Position numbers and translations under genes: made by a program. 5,640 nucleotides of DNA from Gracilimonas sp035704785. GTDB lineage: Bacteria; Bacteroidota; Rhodothermia; Balneolales; Balneolaceae. The notes under the pieces were generated by a model that saw nothing but the letters and a program-made list of their open reading frames with translations, was not told the DNA's origin and ran no database searches. Below, one piece after another: positions 5,228-5,640 of this stretch; the first letter of the stretch is position 1, and each line of letters starts with the position of its first letter. The stretch is taken from positions 1-5,640 of the forward strand of contig NZ_DASSWP010000105.1 of assembly GCF_035704785.1 (NCBI RefSeq), written 5' to 3'.

Positions 5228-5640
5228 ATGTCATTCCGCTGGGTGTACGCGCAGCCGGAGCAGGAAGAGTCTACCCCGGATTTAGGGAGTAAACTTGGAA
5301 TACCGGACAAAATAGCCCGACTACTGGCTTTACGCGGCATAGAAACATACGATGATGCAGAATACTTTTTCAGACCGAAGATAGAAAACCTCCACGATCC
5401 TTTTTTAATGAAGGATATGGAAGTCGGAGCTGAACGCCTGGCACTGGCTATCCGCAAAAGTGAAAGAGTACTCGTTTACGGCGATTACGACGTAGACGGA
5501 ACTACAGCTACGTCGTGTATATATACCTTCCTTAAAGAATTTGGAGTAGACGCCCACTACTACATCCCTCACCGCTTCAAGGAGGGATACGGAATAAATC
5601 CTGATGGCATTAAATTCGCAGAAGATATCAAGGCTTCACT
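5228..5640 (+). CDS. recJ: Single-stranded-DNA-specific 5'-3' exonuclease RecJ, N-terminal 137 codons, cut by the window edge
   Basis: The visible 137 residues are the start of RecJ, a DHH-family nuclease that degrades single-stranded DNA 5' to 3' in recombinational, mismatch and base-excision repair. The N-terminus MSFRWVYAQP with the segment KIARLLALRGI (28-38) and the family stretch ENLHDPFLMKDM (53-64) is typical. The metal-binding motif I, VYGDYDVDGTTA (83-94), supplies D86, D88 and D90, and HYYIPHRFKEGYGIN (110-124) follows as in known RecJ proteins. The DHH motif and the later DHHA1 and OB domains would lie beyond the right edge, so intactness cannot be judged. ATG at 5228 is preferred because it gives the normal N-terminus and the only earlier in-frame codons lead back to a TGA at 5201 without another ATG. 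AAAGAG about 10 bp upstream is a weak Shine-Dalgarno match. Confidence 0.95.
   Translation, partial: MSFRWVYAQPEQEESTPDLGSKLGIPDKIARLLALRGIETYDDAEYFFRPKIENLHDPFLMKDMEVGAERLALAIRKSERVLVYGDYDVDGTTATSCIYTFLKEFGVDAHYYIPHRFKEGYGINPDGIKFAEDIKAS

Noticed and set aside
5200..5292. A 30-codon frame starting at an ATG 28 bp upstream of recJ and overlapping it out of frame
   Set aside because: It has no ribosome-binding site and its sequence beyond base 5228 is recJ read in another frame. A regulatory upstream ORF cannot be supported.
5161..5457. A 98-codon minus-strand frame opposite the recJ start
   Set aside because: It overlaps the strongly supported RecJ N-terminus in antisense and has low-complexity, Ser/Arg-rich composition.
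1..5640. CRISPR array, tRNA, insertion sequence, phage or defence genes
   Set aside because: There are no regularly spaced repeats, no tRNA-like cloverleaf with a T-arm signature, and no transposase, integrase or defence motifs in any frame I read.

Overview
The window looks like ordinary chromosome from a member of the Bacteroidota/Balneolota group (Balneolaceae-like is my best guess). The reasons are moderate GC, A/T-rich leaders almost without Shine-Dalgarno sequences, and an Hsp33, a type II NADH dehydrogenase with an APVALQ motif, a leucine dehydrogenase and a RecJ of the kind seen in those bacteria. The taxonomy is inference from gene style; no marker gene is present. I see no phage, transposase, CRISPR array, tRNA or rRNA, and no convincing new multi-gene system.

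Layout from left to right. At 1-292 (minus) lies the N-terminal part of an APC-superfamily amino acid permease. It runs off the left edge and is broken by a one-base frameshift in a G run at 82-85 (minus-strand G, plus-strand C). It also lacks an ATG start. At 371-3381 three minus-strand genes form a tight cluster read right to left: hslO (Hsp33), then after 2 bp a two-helix membrane protein of unknown function, then after 21 bp a type II NADH:quinone oxidoreductase. Positions 3382-3760 hold no gene. This stretch contains a possible hslO promoter, two GC-rich palindromic elements (one a perfect 20-bp palindrome) that look like REP-type repeats, and a terminator-like hairpin behind the next gene. 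At 3761-4936 (minus) is a complete leucine dehydrogenase. Positions 4937-5227 separate it from the divergent recJ, whose first 137 codons (5228 onward, plus) run off the right edge.

How the genes relate. The Hsp33 cluster joins a redox-activated chaperone to a flavoprotein that feeds NADH electrons to the quinone pool, with an uncharacterised membrane protein between them. Co-transcription is likely from the spacing; a shared redox role is only inference. Leucine dehydrogenase (branched-chain amino acid deamination) and RecJ (single-strand exonuclease in DNA repair) appear to be independent units transcribed away from each other. The points most worth a second look are the double lesion in the permease, the palindromic repeats at 3503-3644, the uncharacterised cluster member, and a LacI-operator-like inverted repeat upstream of leucine dehydrogenase.
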